A stretch of 64,000 nt of DNA, from positions 62,001 through 126,000 of the forward strand of contig CAVTIX010000025.1 of the NCBI GenBank assembly GCA_963734725.1, written 5' to 3'. The first letter of the stretch is position 1. Each line of letters opens with the position of its first letter. A model generated the notes under the pieces. It saw only the letters and a program-made list of their open reading frames with translations. It did not search any database and was not told the origin of the DNA. This DNA comes from DASXKD01 sp963734725. Lineage in GTDB: Bacteria; Actinomycetota; Actinomycetes; Streptosporangiales; Streptosporangiaceae. Position numbers and translations under genes: made by a program. Shown piece after piece: positions 61,585-64,000 of the stretch.

Positions 61585-61770
61585 CTAATCGCCGGTTTGG
61601 TCGTCTACCTCGGCGCCGGGAGCGTTCGTCTTCACCGACTCAATCCCGTTCAGCGCGGACTGCTTGCGCTCGTAGGTCTCGCTTGTGGCGATGACCTGGC
61701 CATTGGCAGCGAGAAGGTTGAAGTGGTACTTGCCGCTGGACCCTTTCTTCAGCACGAATTTGCCCGCCAT
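61585..61770 (-). CDS. DUF1508 (YegP-like) protein
   Basis: The 61-residue protein is a single DUF1508 unit: GKFVLKKGSSGKYHFNLLAANGQVIATSETYERKQSALNGIESVK. The family is small, beta-rich and of unknown function, often found in stress settings. ATG 61770 follows GGAGAAGGG. Confidence 0.88.
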   Translation of the reverse strand: MAGKFVLKKGSSGKYHFNLLAANGQVIATSETYERKQSALNGIESVKTNAPGAEVDDQTGD

Positions 61771-61815
61771 GTGCCCTTCTCCTCCTCCGGGTCGGGTTAG
61801 CGGATGCACCCGAGG

Positions 61816-62629
61816 CTAGCGGGGAAGGAAGTCCAGCATCAATTCGCTGACCCGGCGCGGCGCTTCTAGCTGCATCCAGTGACCCGGGCCATCCAGGCGC
61901 TCGTAGCGCCACGGGCCGGCGACGTGGCCGGCTGAGGCAGTCATCTGCGCCTCGGTGAGGGCGATGTCCCCGGTGCTCCAGACGCCCATGGTGGGCGACT
62001 GGACCGGCGGGAGCTGGCGCGGCGGCGCGACCCAGCTCTCCGGCGGGATGTTGGCCCGGTAGTAGTTGAGGGCCGGGGTGAGGGAACCGTTGGCTTCCAG
62101 TTCGGCGATCACCTGGTCGGCGTCCGGGTGGCCGGACCAGTTCCGGAAGTTGGCCCAGTTGTCCGCGCTCAGCCAGGTTTCGGCCACGCCGGGGAACTGG
62201 AACAGCAGCATGTACCAGGACTTCTGGCGCTGCTCCATCGTGCGCATGAAACCGGCCGGGTGGCCGACGGACAGGACGGCCAGATGGTTGAACGTTGTCG
62301 GGCGCGAAGGACGCGATCGCCCAGGCCAGGGCGGCGCCCCAGTCATGACCCACCACGTGGGCCTTGCCGGTTCCCAGCGCGGCGAGGATCGCCATCACGT
62401 CCCCGGCCAGGACCCGCATCGAGTACGCGTCCACCGCCTCGGGCTTGTCGGAGCGCCCGTAGCCGCGCAGGTCGGGCACGATGACCTGGAACCCGGCCTC
62501 CGCCAGCGCCGGCGCCTGGTGCCGCCACAGCCGCCCTGTGTCGGGAAACCCGTGCAGCAGCACAACCGGGCGCCCCGCACCAATCACCTCGTACTCGGTA
62601 CCGACTCCGTCAACGTCGACGCGGCTCAT
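61816..62629 (-). CDS. Alpha/beta hydrolase (epoxide hydrolase-like), one frameshift
   Basis: The N-terminal half (VVLLHGFPDTGRLWRHQAPAL, LRGYGRSDKPEAVDAYSM, VVGHDWGAALAW with the nucleophile Asp) is in one frame. The rest (NHLAVLSVGHPAGFMRTMEQRQKSWYMLLFQFPG, PTMGVWSTGDIALTEAQM, LDGPGHWMQLEAP with the catalytic His) is in another after about 62290. One or two bases near CGACAACGTTC account for the break. ATG 62629 has GAGGG upstream. Without the break it would be a normal 270-residue enzyme. Confidence 0.8.
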
Positions 62630-62699
62630 GTGCCCTCCCTAATGCCACCCTGCCCAGCATCCTGCCAGGCCCGCCCAGGGTGCTCGCCGCGGGAACGCG

Positions 62700-62790
62700 T
62701 CAGTGATCTGCCGACGCCATCCAGGCGGCGATCTGGACGCGGGAGTTGACGCCGAGCTTGTTCAGGTTGCTCCGGACGTGGCACTTGATC
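62700..62790 (-). pseudogene. LuxR-type helix-turn-helix C-terminal scrap
   Basis: The last 30 codons spell KCHVRSNLNKLGVNSRVQIA and AWMASADH before a stop, the end of a LuxR/NarL helix-turn-helix. Upstream similarity ceases at about 62790, where an AT-rich stretch (CAAACATTCGTATCTATAAA) begins. No start codon or receiver part is present, so it is the tail of a lost regulator. Confidence 0.65.
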
Positions 62791-62878
62791 AAACAAACAT
62801 TCGTATCTATAAATCTGTCCAGCGACTTGGTGCTCTGCTAGCCTGGTCTTACTGGGGACTCAGAGTGCCGGTAACGCC

Positions 62879-62911
62879 GCAGCCCCGCCAGGACGGTCCT
62901 GGCGGGGCTGC
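62879..62911. terminator. Strong perfect hairpin
   Basis: GCAGCCCCGCCAGGA pairs perfectly with 62897-62911 over 15 bases with a 3-base loop (CGG). No T-run follows, so it could end transcription only through its stability. It stands between the LuxR scrap and the HD-domain gene, next to unusually AT-rich sequence at 62790-62825. Confidence 0.55.
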
Positions 62912-63148
62912 GTGCTATGCAGGACGTGCTGCCGCCGTCGCACGGCAGGCGCGCGGGGGACGCCGCTCCCGTTGCCGTAGAAAAGGCCAGGATTCATGCC
63001 ATACGGAACGCCTGCCCGCAGGTAGCTCCCCGAGGCCGGCGTTGCTCGTGTATGACTAAAGAAGCAGGGGCATCGGCCTGATGTGCCGTGCCTGCCTCCC
63101 CCGCAGGCAGGCTGCACCGGGCCGTGCGCGCCCCTGGGATCGGTGTGG

Positions 63149-64000
63149 ATGACTGAAATCTCCCGGCCACTGCGGCTGGCCGAGGCCGTCGGCGCCTTGT
63201 CGCTGGCCACCGACCTGGCGATGGGTCAGCCACTGGAGCATGGGCTCCGCACCGCCGTGCTCGCGGTGCGGATGGCGCAGGCGATGGGCCTGCCGGAGGA
63301 CGATCAGGTAACCGTCTTCTACACCGGCCTGCTGCATTTCGCTGGATGCACCGCGGAGAGCGAGATCGACGCGCGGTTTTTCGGGGATGAGCTGTCCGCC
63401 CGGCCGCAGATGATGGCCGTCGCCTTCGGGACCCGGCTTGACCTGGTGACCACGGCGACCCGGGTGGCCCACCCGGAGCGGGCCCGGCTTGCCCGGGCGG
63501 CGGCGATGGCCAGGTCGGCGTTCGGCGGCATCTCCGAGTTCCGCAAGTGGGCCGCCAGCCACTGCGACGTCGCCCGCGTGCTTGGCGCACGGATGGGTTT
63601 CTCCGAGCAGATCCAACTGGCGCTGCGGCATCTGTGGGAACGCTGGGACGGCAAGGGCATGCCGGGCGAGTTGCGCGGTGACCAGATCCCGCTGGCGGTG
63701 CGGCTCATGCAGGTGGCACAGGATGCGGACATGGCCTGGCACCAGGGAGACAGCGCGCTGGCGAACCAGGTGCTGGCGGAACGGGCCGGGTCGGGACTGG
63801 ACCCGGCGGCGGTGACCGCGTTCCTGTCGCTCGGCGAAACGGCGTATGCGGGCCTGGACGCGCCGTCCATCTGGGAGGACGCGCTGCTCGCCGAGCCTGG
63901 GCCGCGGCCGGTGGTTGACGGGGACCGGCTGGATGCCTGCCTTTCCGCGATCGCGGACTTCGCCGACCTGAAGAGCATGTGGACGGTTGGCCACTCCCGC
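63149..64000 (+). CDS. HD-domain regulator (LuxR/HD-GYP-like), cut by window end
   Basis: The frame from ATG 63149 is open for 284 codons to the last base. It matches actinobacterial HD-domain proteins that begin MTEISRPLRLAEAVGALSLATDLAMGQPLEHGLR and run FYTGLLHFAGCTAESEIDARFFGDEL, LRHLWERWDGKGMPGEL and IADFADLKSMWTVGHS. The last phrase is the start of a second HD motif. Proteins of this kind often carry a LuxR helix-turn-helix at the C-terminus, outside the window. A GTG a few bases upstream is possible. Confidence 0.85.
   Translation, partial: MTEISRPLRLAEAVGALSLATDLAMGQPLEHGLRTAVLAVRMAQAMGLPEDDQVTVFYTGLLHFAGCTAESEIDARFFGDELSARPQMMAVAFGTRLDLVTTATRVAHPERARLARAAAMARSAFGGISEFRKWAASHCDVARVLGARMGFSEQIQLALRHLWERWDGKGMPGELRGDQIPLAVRLMQVAQDADMAWHQGDSALANQVLAERAGSGLDPAAVTAFLSLGETAYAGLDAPSIWEDALLAEPGPRPVVDGDRLDACLSAIADFADLKSMWTVGHSR

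Noticed and set aside
62810..62915. tRNA-like gene near the hairpin
   Set aside because: No D-, anticodon- or T-arm pattern could be folded. The hairpin alone is too long and perfect for a tRNA arm.
1..64000. CRISPR array, rRNA or tRNA genes
   Set aside because: No regularly spaced direct repeats and no recognisable rRNA or tRNA sequence were found by reading.

Overview
The window is very GC-rich, with short GGAGG-type ribosome binding sites, tightly overlapping genes and strongly G/C-biased third codon positions. Together with a DosR/DevR-type regulator, an Acg-type nitroreductase, a CtpE-like ATPase and a long-form isocitrate lyase, this points to an actinomycete (Actinomycetota). The exact taxon cannot be fixed from the sequence alone.

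The first three quarters read as a hypoxia/dormancy (DosR-type) fitness island. A NarL-family regulator at 38427-39113 is very similar to mycobacterial DosR, and a near-perfect palindrome lies about 100 bases upstream of it. Related boxes (GGGACC..GGCCC / GGGAC..GTCCC) sit, mostly 60-130 bases upstream, before three universal stress proteins, the nitroreductase, a CBS-BON/[NiFe]-hydrogenase operon, the second hydrogenase operon, an orphan PII protein, a sulfide oxidation cassette (SQR-TusE-DsrE), GAPDH, an amino-acid permease and others. Functional themes are energy and redox balance without oxygen: group 3b hydrogenase (alpha subunit and protease at 11.6-13.4 kb on +, delta/gamma/CNB/beta at 14.5-17.8 kb on -), polyphosphate kinase 2, truncated globin, F420- or flavin-binding PPOX proteins, cation P-type ATPases (one P1B-5 type with a hemerythrin tail), isocitrate lyase and a trehalose-synthase-like glycosyltransferase.

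This island is also decaying. A 1000-bp IS982-like element (22971-23970) lies between the sulfur cassette and phoU. Several genes are fragments or chimeras: a gltD N-terminus joined in frame to a pyruvate:ferredoxin oxidoreductase piece, a truncated class I aldolase butted against an inverted gene fragment, an ATP-grasp acyl-CoA synthetase tail, a GMC oxidoreductase tail, a P-type ATPase scrap and a Usp stub. Others carry 1-base or 8-base frameshifts (hydrogenase alpha, GAPDH, FAD monooxygenase, NlpC/P60, an alpha/beta hydrolase). Some single-base indels could be assembly errors; the truncations and chimeras cannot.

From 47.7 to 53.7 kb there is a separate module: an operon encoding a small membrane-anchored protein, ApbE flavin transferase, a ferric-reductase-like haem membrane protein, a NuoF-like flavoprotein and a 3-cysteine ferredoxin, divergent from an OmpR-type two-component pair. 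It looks like an NAD(P)H-to-cell-surface electron transfer chain. Two paralogous SRPBCC proteins lie near its two ends. The remainder (54.5-64 kb) is a K+/Na+:H+ antiporter, a large XRE-STAND-TPR regulator, DoxX, an aldo/keto reductase, a DUF1508 protein, a broken hydrolase, and the start of an HD-domain regulator cut by the window end. No tRNA, rRNA or CRISPR array was seen.
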